Source: Phycisphaeraceae bacterium
Lineage (GTDB): Bacteria; Planctomycetota; Phycisphaerae; Phycisphaerales; UBA1924
Length of the DNA: 64,000 nucleotides
Assembly (NCBI GenBank): GCA_020639135.1
Contig: JACKHE010000006.1
Span: 216,772-280,771 of the forward strand
Reading direction: 5' to 3'
The notes beneath the pieces are model-generated. The model was not told the DNA's origin, made no database searches, and saw nothing but the letters and a program-made list of their open reading frames with translations. The translations under genes were made by a program, and so were the position numbers. Below are positions 16,646 to 26,434 of this stretch, one piece after another; the first letter of the stretch is position 1, and every line of letters starts with the position of its first letter.

Positions 16646-18571
16646 ATGGCGCACCGCAATCGCCGGCTGTTCACGCTGTCCGCATGTCTGATCGCAGCAA
16701 CCGCGCACGCCGGGGACCTCGTCCCACCGCCGGGCCCGGTGACGCCGACGATGAAGCCGCTGGACGCGATCGAGCCGAGGATCTGTGTGAACGAGCTTCC
16801 GGCGGCGGCGAGCGCGGCGCGCCTCATCTCGGCGCCGGGCCGGTATTACCTCGTCGCAGACATTATCGCGGGGCCCGGTCAGTCGGGCATCCAGGTGGAC
16901 GCCGACGACGTGTCGATCGATCTCAACGGCTACTCGATCATCGGCGGGCCGGGGACCCTCGACGGGATCCAGGTGTCACCCGGTGCGGATCGGAGGATCC
17001 GGATCGAAAGCGGCGTCATCACGGAAGCGGGCGCCCGTTCCGGATCAACAGTTCGGGACTTCGAGCAGGACGGCATCTGCGCCGCGGGGGTCAGCTCTTT
17101 CGCGCTCTCAGGCGTCACGCTGGAGAACAACGTGGGCAGCGGAGCCGCGGTGACCATCTCCTGTGACGAGAACAAGGACACCCCGGTGCTCTTCAGTCAT
17201 GTCACCTCGCAGCAGAACGGCGCTACTGGCGTGCTCGTCACCAACACTCTCGTGGGGGGGATCGCCAGGGGCGGAGGCGGGGGCGTCTTCTGCTCCGCCA
17301 AGATGGATTGCCTCGACATGGCCGTCTGCATGAACGGGCTCGACGGGATCCAGGTGAACAATGCGGTCCAGCTCCGCGTGGAGGGCTCGCTGATCGTCAG
17401 CAACGGCGGCACGGGCCTGAACGCGTCGGTCGTCGCGAGCGACGCCAACGAGGGATTCGTCGATATCGCCTACTCCAGGTCCAACAACAACGTCGGTAGC
17501 GGCTTCTCCGTCGTCGCCGCGCCCAACGGCGCCGGGAACGAGAGCAAGGGCAAGGTGTACAACAACCGCTCGACGGCCTGCGGGAACGGCCTCGACGGCT
17601 TCCACTCCGAGGACATCATCGGCAGCGTGTACGAGCAGTGCGACGCGGCGGGCAACGGCGGCGTGGGGTTCTACAAGGTTTTCCAGCCCGGCAACCCCTC
17701 GTACGGGAACATCACGTTCTCGCAGTGCAAGGCGACGGGCAACGCGCTCCAGGGCGCCCAGCTCGAGCTCCCGGCGGACAGCTCCTTCACGATCGAATCA
17801 CACGGCAGCGATTTCTGCGCCAACGGCGTGGTCATCCCGTCCGCCGGTCTGGAGATCGGCAACTCCGGCGGCGCGCCGGACCCCGCCGGCCTAAGCACGC
17901 TCGACCTCCACATCGACGGGGGCTCGGCGTCGCAGAACACCGCCGACGGCGTCAGGGTCCGAGCCGACCACAGCGTGGCCAAGGCCCTCATCCAGAACAT
18001 GCGCGCCTACACCAACAGCGGCTCCGGTATCGACATCAGCCCCGAGGACCCGGGCGCCCCGGCGTTCGATGTCGCCGTCCGGTTCTGTGATCTCTTCTGC
18101 TCCCACAACGGCGACGCCGGCGCCAGGGTGATCGGCTCGGTGATCATGGAGGACTCCACCTTCAGCGACAACACCGTCGTCGGCATGGCGATCAGCGGTT
18201 TCCCGGGGACAGGCGTCTCGCACCTGCGCCGTGTCGCCGCCAACCACAACGCCGGCAACGGCATCCAGATCAACGGCATGATCGGCGGCGACGTCGCTCA
18301 GTGCAGCGCCAACGGCAACGGCGGCGTGGGCATCAGCGTCGGCGGCGGCGGGGGGCTCCCCGGCGCGGACCCGGTCTCCGGGATGAAGATCGACGAGTGC
18401 TACGCGTCCGGCAACGGGATCGGCATCGAGGTCGCCGGCGAGAACTTCGTCCTCCGCTGCGGCGCCTCGCACAGCACGGTGGCAAACCTGGCGCTCGATC
18501 CGCTTGTCTTCACCGGCCCCACCGTCGTCTCGCCGGCGTGGACGGAGAACAAGCCCTACGCGTGGCCGTGA
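16646..18571 (+). CDS. Secreted right-handed beta-helix repeat protein
   Basis: A 641-residue exported protein. The ATG at 16646 is chosen because it gives a clean signal peptide (cleaving after TAHAG) with GGGA upstream; the longer frame to 16529 has no such leader. The mature part has recurring strands rich in Asn, Gly, Val and Ser (for example NNVGSG, SNGGTGLN, NAGNGIQING), typical of PbH1 repeats in pectate-lyase-like parallel beta-helix proteins. The opening GRYYLVADIIAGPGQSGI is a common start of planctomycetal beta-helix proteins. No catalytic Asp/Lys/Arg triad can be identified, so polysaccharide binding or cleavage is only a possibility. Surface or extracellular location is inferred. 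Confidence 0.85.
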   Translation: MAHRNRRLFTLSACLIAATAHAGDLVPPPGPVTPTMKPLDAIEPRICVNELPAAASAARLISAPGRYYLVADIIAGPGQSGIQVDADDVSIDLNGYSIIGGPGTLDGIQVSPGADRRIRIESGVITEAGARSGSTVRDFEQDGICAAGVSSFALSGVTLENNVGSGAAVTISCDENKDTPVLFSHVTSQQNGATGVLVTNTLVGGIARGGGGGVFCSAKMDCLDMAVCMNGLDGIQVNNAVQLRVEGSLIVSNGGTGLNASVVASDANEGFVDIAYSRSNNNVGSGFSVVAAPNGAGNESKGKVYNNRSTACGNGLDGFHSEDIIGSVYEQCDAAGNGGVGFYKVFQPGNPSYGNITFSQCKATGNALQGAQLELPADSSFTIESHGSDFCANGVVIPSAGLEIGNSGGAPDPAGLSTLDLHIDGGSASQNTADGVRVRADHSVAKALIQNMRAYTNSGSGIDISPEDPGAPAFDVAVRFCDLFCSHNGDAGARVIGSVIMEDSTFSDNTVVGMAISGFPGTGVSHLRRVAANHNAGNGIQINGMIGGDVAQCSANGNGGVGISVGGGGGLPGADPVSGMKIDECYASGNGIGIEVAGENFVLRCGASHSTVANLALDPLVFTGPTVVSPAWTENKPYAWP

Positions 18572-18581
18572 TCGGCGCCGT

Positions 18582-19697
18582 TCAGCGCCGCTTGCCCTCG
18601 TGCTCAGCGCTGCGCATCCAGCCCAGGCGCCAGAAGAGCCCGAGCAGGCCCACGACGATCGAGATCGCGACGATCCAGAAGAACAGGTACCCGTGCCTCC
18701 AGCTCAGCTCGGGCATGTTGCCCGGGTCCGACGTGTCGAAGTTCATCCCGTACACGCCGGCGAGGAAGCCCAGGGGGATAAAGATCGTCGCGATGATGGT
18801 CAGGACGCGCATCACCTCGTTGGTGCGGTTGCTGACGCTGGAGAGGTACACCTCGATGAGGCTCGTCGCCAGCTCGCGGTAGGACTCGAGCACGTCCACG
18901 ACCTGGAGGATGTGGTCACGCACGTCGTGCAGGTAGGGCTGCGTTTCGGGGCCGGTGAACCGCGTCCGCTCGGTCAGCGATCTCGACAGCGCATCGCGCA
19001 GCGGCCACGCGGCGCGCCGGAACAGGCTCAGCTCCCGCTTGACGTGGTAGATCTCCGACATCACCGATGGCACGGGGCGGGTGAGCACGATCGTTTCGAG
19101 CTCTTCCAGGCGCTCGCCGAACTCCTCGATGACCGGGAAGTACCCGTCCACCACGGCGTCGAGCAGCAGCACGCTCAGCAGGTCGGGCCCGGCCTTGCGC
19201 ACGACCGGCCCGTTCTGACGGATCCGGACGCGCACCGGCTCGAAGCAGTCAACCGGCGTCTCCTGAAACGTGAGCAGGAACCCCTCGCCGACGACGAAGC
19301 TGACCTGCTCCCAGTGCAGGCGCCCGGCCTCGTCGAGCGTCACCATGCGCGCGATCGTCAGCAGCGCGTTGGCCAGGTCCTCGGTCTTGGGGCGCTGGCC
19401 CACGTTGATGATGTCCGCGATGGCGAGCGGGGAAACCCCGAACACCGCGCCGATCCCGCGGATCGTCTCGATATCCGCCATGCCGCGGATGTCGATCCAC
19501 AACGTCCGGTCCGGGCGGATCATCGCGTGGAGATCCTCGCCGGCGCCGACCTCGCGCTCCTCGAAGCCGTCGGACTCGAACCAGATGACATGGATCCGAG
19601 TCGGTGAGGCGTCGGCCTGCGCGACCACCGTGCCGGGGGGCGCCGCGACCGGGGCGCGGTGGCGTCTGAAGAGCTTGGCGGCTTTCCTGGGGACCAT
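18582..19697 (-). CDS. corA: CorA-family magnesium/cobalt transport protein
   Basis: A 371-residue divalent-cation channel. The large N-terminal soluble domain includes RTLWIDIRGMADIETI, a CorA domain hallmark, followed by long acidic helices. The signature YGMNF sits near residue 314 at the end of the first transmembrane helix (IFIPLGFLAGVYGMNF), and the second helix follows (YLFFWIVAISIVVGLLGLF). The C-terminus is basic. Length and topology match CorA; substrate preference between magnesium, cobalt and nickel cannot be told. It converges with the beta-helix gene and lies 64 bp downstream of the MFS/spermidine-synthase-like gene. A start at 19697 (MVPRKAAKLFRRHR) is accepted from the ORF and basic leader. 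Confidence 0.95.
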   Translation of the reverse strand: MVPRKAAKLFRRHRAPVAAPPGTVVAQADASPTRIHVIWFESDGFEEREVGAGEDLHAMIRPDRTLWIDIRGMADIETIRGIGAVFGVSPLAIADIINVGQRPKTEDLANALLTIARMVTLDEAGRLHWEQVSFVVGEGFLLTFQETPVDCFEPVRVRIRQNGPVVRKAGPDLLSVLLLDAVVDGYFPVIEEFGERLEELETIVLTRPVPSVMSEIYHVKRELSLFRRAAWPLRDALSRSLTERTRFTGPETQPYLHDVRDHILQVVDVLESYRELATSLIEVYLSSVSNRTNEVMRVLTIIATIFIPLGFLAGVYGMNFDTSDPGNMPELSWRHGYLFFWIVAISIVVGLLGLFWRLGWMRSAEHEGKRR

Positions 19698-19761
19698 GCG
19701 GAGAGTCTATCGAAACGATGGCGCCGCAAGGCCGGGCGCCCCCGGCGCCGTGGCGCGGCGT

Positions 19762-22365
19762 TCAGCGCCGATCCGCGTCCCGGCACCAGTAGTTGTTGGG
19801 ATCCAGCTCGCGGGCCCGCAGGATCAGCGCGTTGCTCCCCGGTGTGTCGCCACGGTCGAGAAGCTGGAAGGCCTCGATGATCAGCCGCTGCGCTGCCTCC
19901 ACGTCGCTGAGCCTGGCTTGCAACGCCTCGTCGGCGCCAACGAGCCGGGTCCGGATCGGCGATCGCAGCAGGGCCGTGGCATCGACGATCCCGGCCCGGT
20001 GATTCTGGAACATCTCCCTGGGGATGCGCTCCTCGAGGACGGTGCGGTCGTCGGTGTTGCGCTGGGCGTCCGCGGCGAACTCGGCGCTGGTCGCGCCGCC
20101 GCCGAGGCGCCGGCCCAGAAAATCCGCGGCGCTGAGCACGCGGTCCTGCGCGAGTTCACCGGCGATCGCCGGGCTCGCCAGGCCCCGCCGGATCCGCGCC
20201 GGGTCGATGTCGTACGCGGACGGCGAGCCGGTGAGCAGGTAGTCGCCAGTGACCCGGCTGATCCACAGGTCGTTGTTCGGGAAGACGTCGCCGAAGGTCC
20301 CGATGATGGTGCGCAGCGTCTCGGGGGAGACCTGGAAACCCTGGAACCAGACGCAGGCCACGCCGTCCGGGTTGAGCCGGTCGCGCATCAAATCGAAGCA
20401 CTCGCGCGTGAACATCGCGCTGGCGCCGGTCATCCAGGGGTTGCTGGGCTGGCTGATGATGACGTCGTACGTCGAATCGGTCATCGCCAGGCGGAGCCTG
20501 CCGTCACCCGCGTAGATGCGCACACGCGGGTCGGCGAACATCCGATCGCGGTCGAAGTATCTCCGCGCGGCGTCGATGACACCCGGCGAGATCTCGACGC
20601 AGTCGATCCGCTCCAGGTTCTCGTGGAGCGTCGCGGAGTTGAGCGTGCAGCCGCTTCCCAGCCCGATGACGAGCGCGGACCTGGGATCCTTGTGCAGAAG
20701 CAGCGGGAGGTGCGCGAGGAACGCCTGGGTGAACTCGAACGCCGGCGCCTCGAGCTTGCCGCTGACGAGCAGCCAGGGCCGGCCCTGAACGCGTCGGACG
20801 GTGACCGTCGTCGCCACGCCCTCGCGGTAGGCGATGATGTCGCTGTTCCGGTTGAGGAACGCGCGGAGCTTCTCCCTGGATCCCCCGGACTCCCGGCCGA
20901 GCGCGATCGCGTTGATGTAGGGCCCCGACGTGATCACCGCGCGGTCCCACGCCGGCAGCAGCAGCACGAGGCCGGTGATCGCGATCGTCGCGGTCGAGGC
21001 GACCAGCGCACGGACCCGGCCCAGCAGCGCGCCGCGCGAGGCAACGAGGTACCAGGCGCCGACGATCGCGTACAGGATCACCCCGACGACGATCGAGCCG
21101 CGCATGCCGATCGTCGGGACGAGCAGGAACCCGGCCAGCGCCGAGCCGAGGATCGTGCCGACGGTGTTGGCGACATAGGCGCGTCCGACGATCGAGGACG
21201 TCGGACGCCGGGTGGCGCTCGCCAGGCACTGGCACACGAGCGGGAGCAGCCCGCCCATCAGGAAGGTGGGGGGGAGCACGATCGCCGCGATCGCCAGGAA
21301 CTCGCCGCGCTGGATGCGCGCCAGCGACTCGGGATGCTCGGCGATGAGCAGGCTCACGCGCAGCGGGAGCTCCCCGAAGAGCGGGATCGTGATCGCGCCG
21401 GCGATCGCCACGCCCATCTGGCAGAGAATCAACAGTTTCGGCGCCCGGCTCGGCCTGTTCCCCAGCCTCCCGATGACGACCGAACCGAGCGCGAGCCCCA
21501 GGATGAACGCGCCGACGATCAGCGAGAAGGCGTACGTTGCCGAGCCGATCGACAGCGACATCAGCCGTGTCCACGCGGTCTGGAGTGTCATCGCGGCGAA
21601 ACCGCTGATCCCAAAGCCGATGAGCAGCACAAGTGGCGATGGAGCCCCGGGGATCGGCGCGCTCGCGGCCGCGACCGGCGCCGGCTCGTGCGAGGTCGCG
21701 GCTTGCGCGGGTCTGGGGATCATCCGTGACGCCAGCAGCGCGAGGGCGCCGACGGCGATGTTCGTTACGACCGCGACGTGGTTGGTCATCGAGACGCCCA
21801 GCGCCGGGATCAGCGTCAGGCCGCTGAGGACGGCGCCAACGCCGGCGCCGAGGGTGTTGAAGCCGTAGAGCGCGCCGACGCTCCAGGCGATGCGCTCCGA
21901 GGATCGGGTGACGAACTGCGCGAGGATCGGGAAGGTGGCGCCCATCGCGACGACCGGGGGCGTCAGCACGAGCGCGCACAGCAGCGATTGCGCCAGGCTC
22001 ATCATCAGCAGCGAGCCCTCGAACCGCTGGTACACCAGCCGCATCGGCGGGTGCAGCGCGTCGATCAGCGTCGGGGTGAGCAGGCAGTAGAGCCCGATCC
22101 CGATCTCCAGCATCGCGTACGCCCGGAGCGGGTTGGCGATCCTCGCGCCGAAGCGCCCGCCGATCGCGCTGCCCAGCGCGAGCCCGCCCATGAAGACCGT
22201 CAGGATCGTCGCCAGCGCGTACGCCGTCGATCCCATCTCCAGCGTCAGCATCCGGCTCCAGAGGACCTCGTACACCAGCCCCGCGGCGCCGGAGCAGAAG
22301 AACAGCGCGACGCACAGCGCCGTCAGGCCCCGGCGTTGTGCGTTCGTGTCAGCGGCAGCGGGCAT
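19762..22365 (-). CDS. Fused MFS-type membrane protein / spermidine-synthase-like domain
   Basis: An 867-residue protein. Residues 1-480 hold about twelve to fourteen hydrophobic helices with internal duplicated phrases (FMGGLALGSAIGGRFG and FILGLALGSVVIGRLG), typical of the membrane half. The C-terminal half has the Rossmann methyltransferase-like fold of polyamine aminopropyltransferases: GLGSGCTLNSA (nucleotide/dcSAM loop), VEISPGVIDAARRYF, and SQPSNPWMTGASAMFTRECF. Such fused proteins are known in planctomycetes and proteobacteria, and their substrate is not established. It follows the phosphatase gene after 33 bp with a short hairpin between them. Membrane location is certain; polyamine synthesis is only a family-based suggestion. 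Confidence 0.92.
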   Translation of the reverse strand: MPAAADTNAQRRGLTALCVALFFCSGAAGLVYEVLWSRMLTLEMGSTAYALATILTVFMGGLALGSAIGGRFGARIANPLRAYAMLEIGIGLYCLLTPTLIDALHPPMRLVYQRFEGSLLMMSLAQSLLCALVLTPPVVAMGATFPILAQFVTRSSERIAWSVGALYGFNTLGAGVGAVLSGLTLIPALGVSMTNHVAVVTNIAVGALALLASRMIPRPAQAATSHEPAPVAAASAPIPGAPSPLVLLIGFGISGFAAMTLQTAWTRLMSLSIGSATYAFSLIVGAFILGLALGSVVIGRLGNRPSRAPKLLILCQMGVAIAGAITIPLFGELPLRVSLLIAEHPESLARIQRGEFLAIAAIVLPPTFLMGGLLPLVCQCLASATRRPTSSIVGRAYVANTVGTILGSALAGFLLVPTIGMRGSIVVGVILYAIVGAWYLVASRGALLGRVRALVASTATIAITGLVLLLPAWDRAVITSGPYINAIALGRESGGSREKLRAFLNRNSDIIAYREGVATTVTVRRVQGRPWLLVSGKLEAPAFEFTQAFLAHLPLLLHKDPRSALVIGLGSGCTLNSATLHENLERIDCVEISPGVIDAARRYFDRDRMFADPRVRIYAGDGRLRLAMTDSTYDVIISQPSNPWMTGASAMFTRECFDLMRDRLNPDGVACVWFQGFQVSPETLRTIIGTFGDVFPNNDLWISRVTGDYLLTGSPSAYDIDPARIRRGLASPAIAGELAQDRVLSAADFLGRRLGGGATSAEFAADAQRNTDDRTVLEERIPREMFQNHRAGIVDATALLRSPIRTRLVGADEALQARLSDVEAAQRLIIEAFQLLDRGDTPGSNALILRARELDPNNYWCRDADRR

Positions 22366-22370
22366 GGGCG

Positions 22371-22390
22371 GCGATCGTAGCAGCGATCGC
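22371..22390. repeat. Hairpin GCGATCG-6-CGATCGC
   Basis: A perfect 7-bp stem lies in the 33-bp gap between the phosphatase stop and the MFS/spermidine-synthase-like start, both minus strand. There is no T-run. It may attenuate read-through or be an operator; I cannot decide. Confidence 0.35.
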
Positions 22391-22398
22391 GCCCCGCT

Positions 22399-23493
22399 TC
22401 ACCGATCGTCGCCCGCACGGTTGATCAACTCGGGAAGGTCGGCGTTGTCGTGGGTTCCCTCGAAGAGCCCCGCGCCCTGACCAGTCGCCCAGATCCCGAC
22501 ATCGACCGGCGTGTGACCCCACGTGGACCACCGCACGACCGGGTAGACGCCGCGGGCGCCCGGGTACACCAGCGACATCCCGCCGGTCTCGTGGTCGGCG
22601 GTGACGATGATGAGCGTGTCATCGCGCCCCCGGGCCCACTCGGCGAGGTCCGCGACGGTGCGCGAGAACTCGATCGTCTCGTCGATGATGCGCTCGAGCT
22701 GGTGATCGTGCGCCGCGTGGTCGATGCGGCCGCCCTCGACCATGAGGAAGAAGCCGTCGGGGTCGGCGCTGAGCGCCTCGACCGCGGCCATCGCCGTCTC
22801 GTGCAGGTGGGGGAGGGTCTCGTACACCGCGGTGTCGCCGATGTTGTCGTCGTGCTCGTAGGGCATGTTGCCCTTGCCGAAGAGCCCGCACAGCGGCATC
22901 GCGCCGGCGTTCAGCGCGCAGAGCAGCTCGTCGCGGTCGGTCACGACGGTGTAGCCGGCCTGCCGGGCGTCGTCGGCGTACAGCCCCGCGCCGCCGCCGC
23001 CGAACATCACATCCGGCCTGCTGTGATGGAGGTAGCCCCGCGCGATGACGCCGCGCCGATCGCGCGACGGCGTGTGCGCGCCGAATGCCGCGGGGGTCGC
23101 GTGCGTGAGCTCGGTCGTGGTGACGAGCCCGACGAGCTTGCCGCTTTGCTTCGCCTGGTCGAGCAGGTTGGGCAGCGCGTGCCCGTCGCCGGGGATCGCC
23201 ACCCCGATGACGCCGTTGCTGACCTTCCGCCCCGACGCCATCGCCGTCGCCGACGCGGCGGAGTCCGTGATCGGGTCGTCCGCGGCGCCCGTCGAGAGCA
23301 TGCCCTGCGCCGGGAATGACTCGAACGAGAGCGAGCCCGATTCACCGTTCAGATAGATCCCCGCGGCGCGGACGTGCTCGAAGCCCATGCCGTCGCCGAT
23401 GCACAGGATCACGTTCCGGGGCGCTTCCGCGGACGCGGGGCGGGCTCCCATCAGAGCAAGCAGGCAACTGATTCCGGCGATGATCGTGCGCAA
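22399..23493 (-). CDS. Secreted alkaline phosphatase (PhoA family)
   Basis: A 364-residue exported phosphomonoesterase. A signal peptide covers residues 1-22 (ending ASAEA). The phosphate-binding nucleophile Ser is in TDSAASATAMASG. Zinc and magnesium ligands are visible in IGDGMGFEH, VEGGRIDHAAHDH and ADHETGGMS, followed by the late HTPVDVGIWATG segment. It is shorter than E. coli PhoA, but all metal-site motifs are present, so activity is expected. It lies upstream of the MFS/spermidine-synthase-like gene on the same strand. No Pho box was recognised. It should act in the periplasm or outside, freeing phosphate from organic esters. The start at 23493 is supported by the signal peptide. Confidence 0.95.
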   Translation of the reverse strand: MRTIIAGISCLLALMGARPASAEAPRNVILCIGDGMGFEHVRAAGIYLNGESGSLSFESFPAQGMLSTGAADDPITDSAASATAMASGRKVSNGVIGVAIPGDGHALPNLLDQAKQSGKLVGLVTTTELTHATPAAFGAHTPSRDRRGVIARGYLHHSRPDVMFGGGGAGLYADDARQAGYTVVTDRDELLCALNAGAMPLCGLFGKGNMPYEHDDNIGDTAVYETLPHLHETAMAAVEALSADPDGFFLMVEGGRIDHAAHDHQLERIIDETIEFSRTVADLAEWARGRDDTLIIVTADHETGGMSLVYPGARGVYPVVRWSTWGHTPVDVGIWATGQGAGLFEGTHDNADLPELINRAGDDR

Positions 23494-23687
23494 CGGCTCC
23501 TCGGATCTCCCCCCGTCCGGGAGGAGCGGAGCGTAGCACGCCCAGGTGCGGATCAGGCCCCGATCGACACAACGAGGTGAAGAATTTCAAATGGACCCTA
23601 CATGTTGTGCGTGACCGGAGCCGCTTCGTAACGAGACGACATCTTGTCTCTAGGCTGGCTTGGCGCGGGCGATCACCGGCGTCTCGA

Positions 23688-24533
23688 TCACTCCGACTCG
23701 ACCGGCGACACGGCGCGCCAATCGACGACACGCATCGGCTGGGCCCCGCCGTCGGTGGATGCCAGGCCGGCGATCTGCTCCGGCGTCGGCCTGAACCCCA
23801 GGAGCACGACCTCATCGATCTGCCCCTCGAAATACCCGCTCAGCGGGGTCGGCGACAGGTCCCCGCTCGCCCAGGAGTTGGCCCCGAGCACGATGGGCTC
23901 GAAGTTCCCCGACCCGCCGGAGGTTGTCCCGAGCCCGCCGGAGTAGCTGTCCCAGTCCGCGAGCTCGCCGTTGAGGTACAACTCCATGCCGTCGTTGCCG
24001 AAGAGCAGGAGCACGTGCGTCCACTCCGTGATCGTGAAGTCGGGCGTCACCAGCGTGGTCTCGGAGGTGGTGCTCTGGAGCCTCGCCTCGACATGGTTGT
24101 TGATGATGAACAGGCTCACGTGCCCGCCGGTGTCGTAGTCCTTCGAGTCCTTCGTGAACAGCCCCTTCCTCGAGGTGTCCTGCGTGTCCTCGTCCGGTTC
24201 GGCGTAGACAACCCGGAGCCAGAACGAGATGGCGCCCTCGTCGAGGAGGTACGCCGGGTTGTGATTGATCTGCACCCAGTCATCGCTGCCGTCGAAGAGC
24301 GCCGCGTGATCACCCTCAATCACCCCGTCCCGGCCGAGTTTGGGCTCGTTCTTGTACTTGCCGTTGGAGACGCCGGTCTCATCCACGGCGGTCTGCCCGC
24401 CGGACTCTCCGAGCCGCCAGTACCCGACCGGGTTCAGCCCGGCGACCATCTCGGCGTAGCCGGAAGCGAACGCGCCGCTCCCGATCCCGAGCGTCACCGC
24501 GCACACGGAACTGAAGAATGTGATCTTGTTCAT
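23688..24533 (-). CDS. Secreted LamG/concanavalin-A-like domain protein
   Basis: A 281-residue exported protein; ATG at 24533 gives a signal peptide cleaving near GAFASG. The mature protein has the strand pattern of LamG/laminin-G-like jelly rolls: GYWRLGESGG, GDHAALFDGSDDWVQI, GAISFWLRVV, EWTHVLLLFGNDGMELYLNGELADWDS, and the final GYFEGQIDEVVLLGFRPTPEQIAGL. This phrase order is the classic concanavalin-A-like lectin/glucanase layout of planctomycetal secreted proteins, which usually bind glycans. A PEP-CTERM or dockerin tail is absent; it ends shortly after the LamG domain, so sorting differs from its neighbours. No hydrolase residues are recognised, so glycan binding is the safest call. Confidence 0.85.
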   Translation of the reverse strand: MNKITFFSSVCAVTLGIGSGAFASGYAEMVAGLNPVGYWRLGESGGQTAVDETGVSNGKYKNEPKLGRDGVIEGDHAALFDGSDDWVQINHNPAYLLDEGAISFWLRVVYAEPDEDTQDTSRKGLFTKDSKDYDTGGHVSLFIINNHVEARLQSTTSETTLVTPDFTITEWTHVLLLFGNDGMELYLNGELADWDSYSGGLGTTSGGSGNFEPIVLGANSWASGDLSPTPLSGYFEGQIDEVVLLGFRPTPEQIAGLASTDGGAQPMRVVDWRAVSPVESE

Positions 24534-24682
24534 GACCCGCGCCTCGGTGGGGGTGTGGGGATCCACACCGGTCATCGGCGGGGCGGTCTCTGCGCCTGAG
24601 CGGGTGGACCGGAACAGACCGAGAACGCTCTCGGCTCTGCGGGTGATTCCGGATGCCCGGCCGTCGCCCGCTTCGGGGAAGA

Positions 24683-26335
24683 TCAGGGGCAGCCGGAGCC
24701 GAAGACGCCCAGGAGGATGCCCAGGTCGGCGGTGTCCACGCTCATGTCGTTGTTGAGGTCGGCGGGGTCGCCGACGCCGTGCGCGCCGAAGGCGGAGAGC
24801 AGGATGCCCAGGTCGGCGGTGTCCACGACGCCGTCGCCGTTGAGATCGCCGGTGCAGGCCGGGGCGCCGTTGATGGTGAAGTCGGCGTCGGAGTCGTCAA
24901 ATCCGGTGTTGCCCTGCGCGTCCCGGGCGACGACGCGGACGCGCGCCTGGTCGCTGAAGACATCGGGGACGGTCCAGGTGAAGGCGCCGTCGTCGGCGGT
25001 GGCGGAGGCGATCACGGTGTCGAAGGAGGCGCCGCCGTTGAGGCTCAGCAGCAGGTCCACGTTGGAGACGCCCTGGTCGTCGTCGGAGAGCCAGTTGATC
25101 ACGACCATATCGCCGGGATCAAAGGTCTCGCCGCCGTTGAGGTTGACGAGGTATGCGCCGGGGTTGGCGCCGTTCTTGTTCACGGGGACGTGCATGCAGA
25201 TGCAGTGCATGACGCCGGCGCTGGTGACGATGGCGTCGCAGTCGATCTGCACGATGGTGTACCCGGGCAGCGCCGCCTGCCAGACGGACAGCGCCTGCGC
25301 GTTGTAGGTCCCGGCGTTGGGGATGGTGTCGTAGTAGGGGACGAGCACGAGGTTGTTGCAGATCACCGCGTTGGTGTAGGTGAAGTGCGTGTTGAAGGGG
25401 CTCCCGACCGCGGGGACGCGGTGCACGGTGTAGCCCGCGTTGGCCAGCGCCGCGGCGTGGTTGTCGCAGACCTGGTCCTGCGCCGAGCCCGAGGCGAGGG
25501 GGAAGTCGCTGACGATCGCCGCGTTGTCGGCGATCATGATGTCCCACATGTCGATGTGCTGCGTCGAGTCCACGGAGGAGGGGAACGCGTCGGTGATCGT
25601 CGTGGTGGTGCCCTCGTAGTCGTTCCAGATGTCGATGATCTGCTGCTCGGTGAGCGAGCCGTTCTCGTTGGCGATCAGCTCCGTGGACCACGCCGGGCCG
25701 GTGGCCTCGAGGTGGTAGTTGCCGCCGCCGTGGACCAGGGGCAGCTCGTAGAGCTCGTGGCCCGTGTACCCGGCGAAGTGCGCCGGCACGCTGTTGTCGT
25801 TGGGCCGGGGGCGGTTGTAGGTGTGGTCCACGATCGCGCGGACGTCGCCCTCATAGACATACCTCGGGCCGTAGTCGCGGCACCAGATGGTGTCGGTGGT
25901 CTTGACGAGCGTGACGATCCTGGCCGGGTCGGCGCCGGCGAGTTCCATGTTGAACGCCGCGACGTTCGCCTCGGAGGCGCTGTCGCAATAGACGTACACC
26001 TTGGCGTTGCCGGTCGTGGTGATGTTCGCCGCCATCTGGTTGAGGATCGCCAGCCAGCCGCTCGTGCCCTCGTAGGCGAGGATGATCCCCTCCATCGGCT
26101 CGTACTCCGCGACGGCGCGCACCGGGCCGGTCGGCGGGGGCGTCACCGCGCGGGGCGTCGTCAGCGGGTGCAGCGCCGTGTACGCCGCTTCCTCGGGGGT
26201 CATGTTCCGCGGGATCGCCGCGCCCTCGGGGTACTGAGGTGTTGGGACGACCTGCTCGACATCCGCCGCGGCGGCGGCGCCGGCAATGGCGGCGAGGATC
26301 GTGGCGGTCAGGACTCGGCGATGGATCGTGCGCAT
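24683..26335 (-). CDS. Secreted peptidyl-arginine/agmatine deiminase-type enzyme with dockerin-like tail
   Basis: A 550-residue exported protein starting at the ATG at 26335, with a signal peptide (1-24). The guanidino-modifying core has Asp-rich TIWCRDYGPRYV, the central His/Asp HIDMWDIMI, and a later C-terminal motif GVMHCICMHVP holding the candidate catalytic Cys near residue 378, as in bacterial PAD/agmatine deiminases. A linker rich in Asn/Gly follows (LSDDDQGVSNVDLLLSLNGG), probably a fibronectin-like domain. The last 55 residues are two dockerin-like calcium repeats: GDLNGDGVVDTADLGILL and DLNNDMSVDTADLGILL. It neighbours the metzincin with the same tail. Arg or agmatine deimination outside the cell is a family-based inference. 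Confidence 0.88.
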   Translation of the reverse strand: MRTIHRRVLTATILAAIAGAAAAADVEQVVPTPQYPEGAAIPRNMTPEEAAYTALHPLTTPRAVTPPPTGPVRAVAEYEPMEGIILAYEGTSGWLAILNQMAANITTTGNAKVYVYCDSASEANVAAFNMELAGADPARIVTLVKTTDTIWCRDYGPRYVYEGDVRAIVDHTYNRPRPNDNSVPAHFAGYTGHELYELPLVHGGGNYHLEATGPAWSTELIANENGSLTEQQIIDIWNDYEGTTTTITDAFPSSVDSTQHIDMWDIMIADNAAIVSDFPLASGSAQDQVCDNHAAALANAGYTVHRVPAVGSPFNTHFTYTNAVICNNLVLVPYYDTIPNAGTYNAQALSVWQAALPGYTIVQIDCDAIVTSAGVMHCICMHVPVNKNGANPGAYLVNLNGGETFDPGDMVVINWLSDDDQGVSNVDLLLSLNGGASFDTVIASATADDGAFTWTVPDVFSDQARVRVVARDAQGNTGFDDSDADFTINGAPACTGDLNGDGVVDTADLGILLSAFGAHGVGDPADLNNDMSVDTADLGILLGVFGSGCP

Positions 26336-26434
26336 GGCGTCGGTGCTCTCCGTGCGGAAGGTCAACAGGCAGTGTCGGCGCCATCCGGGGCGCGGAGCAG
26401 AACAAAATCGGGTCCGAGAACGGTCATGGGGGGG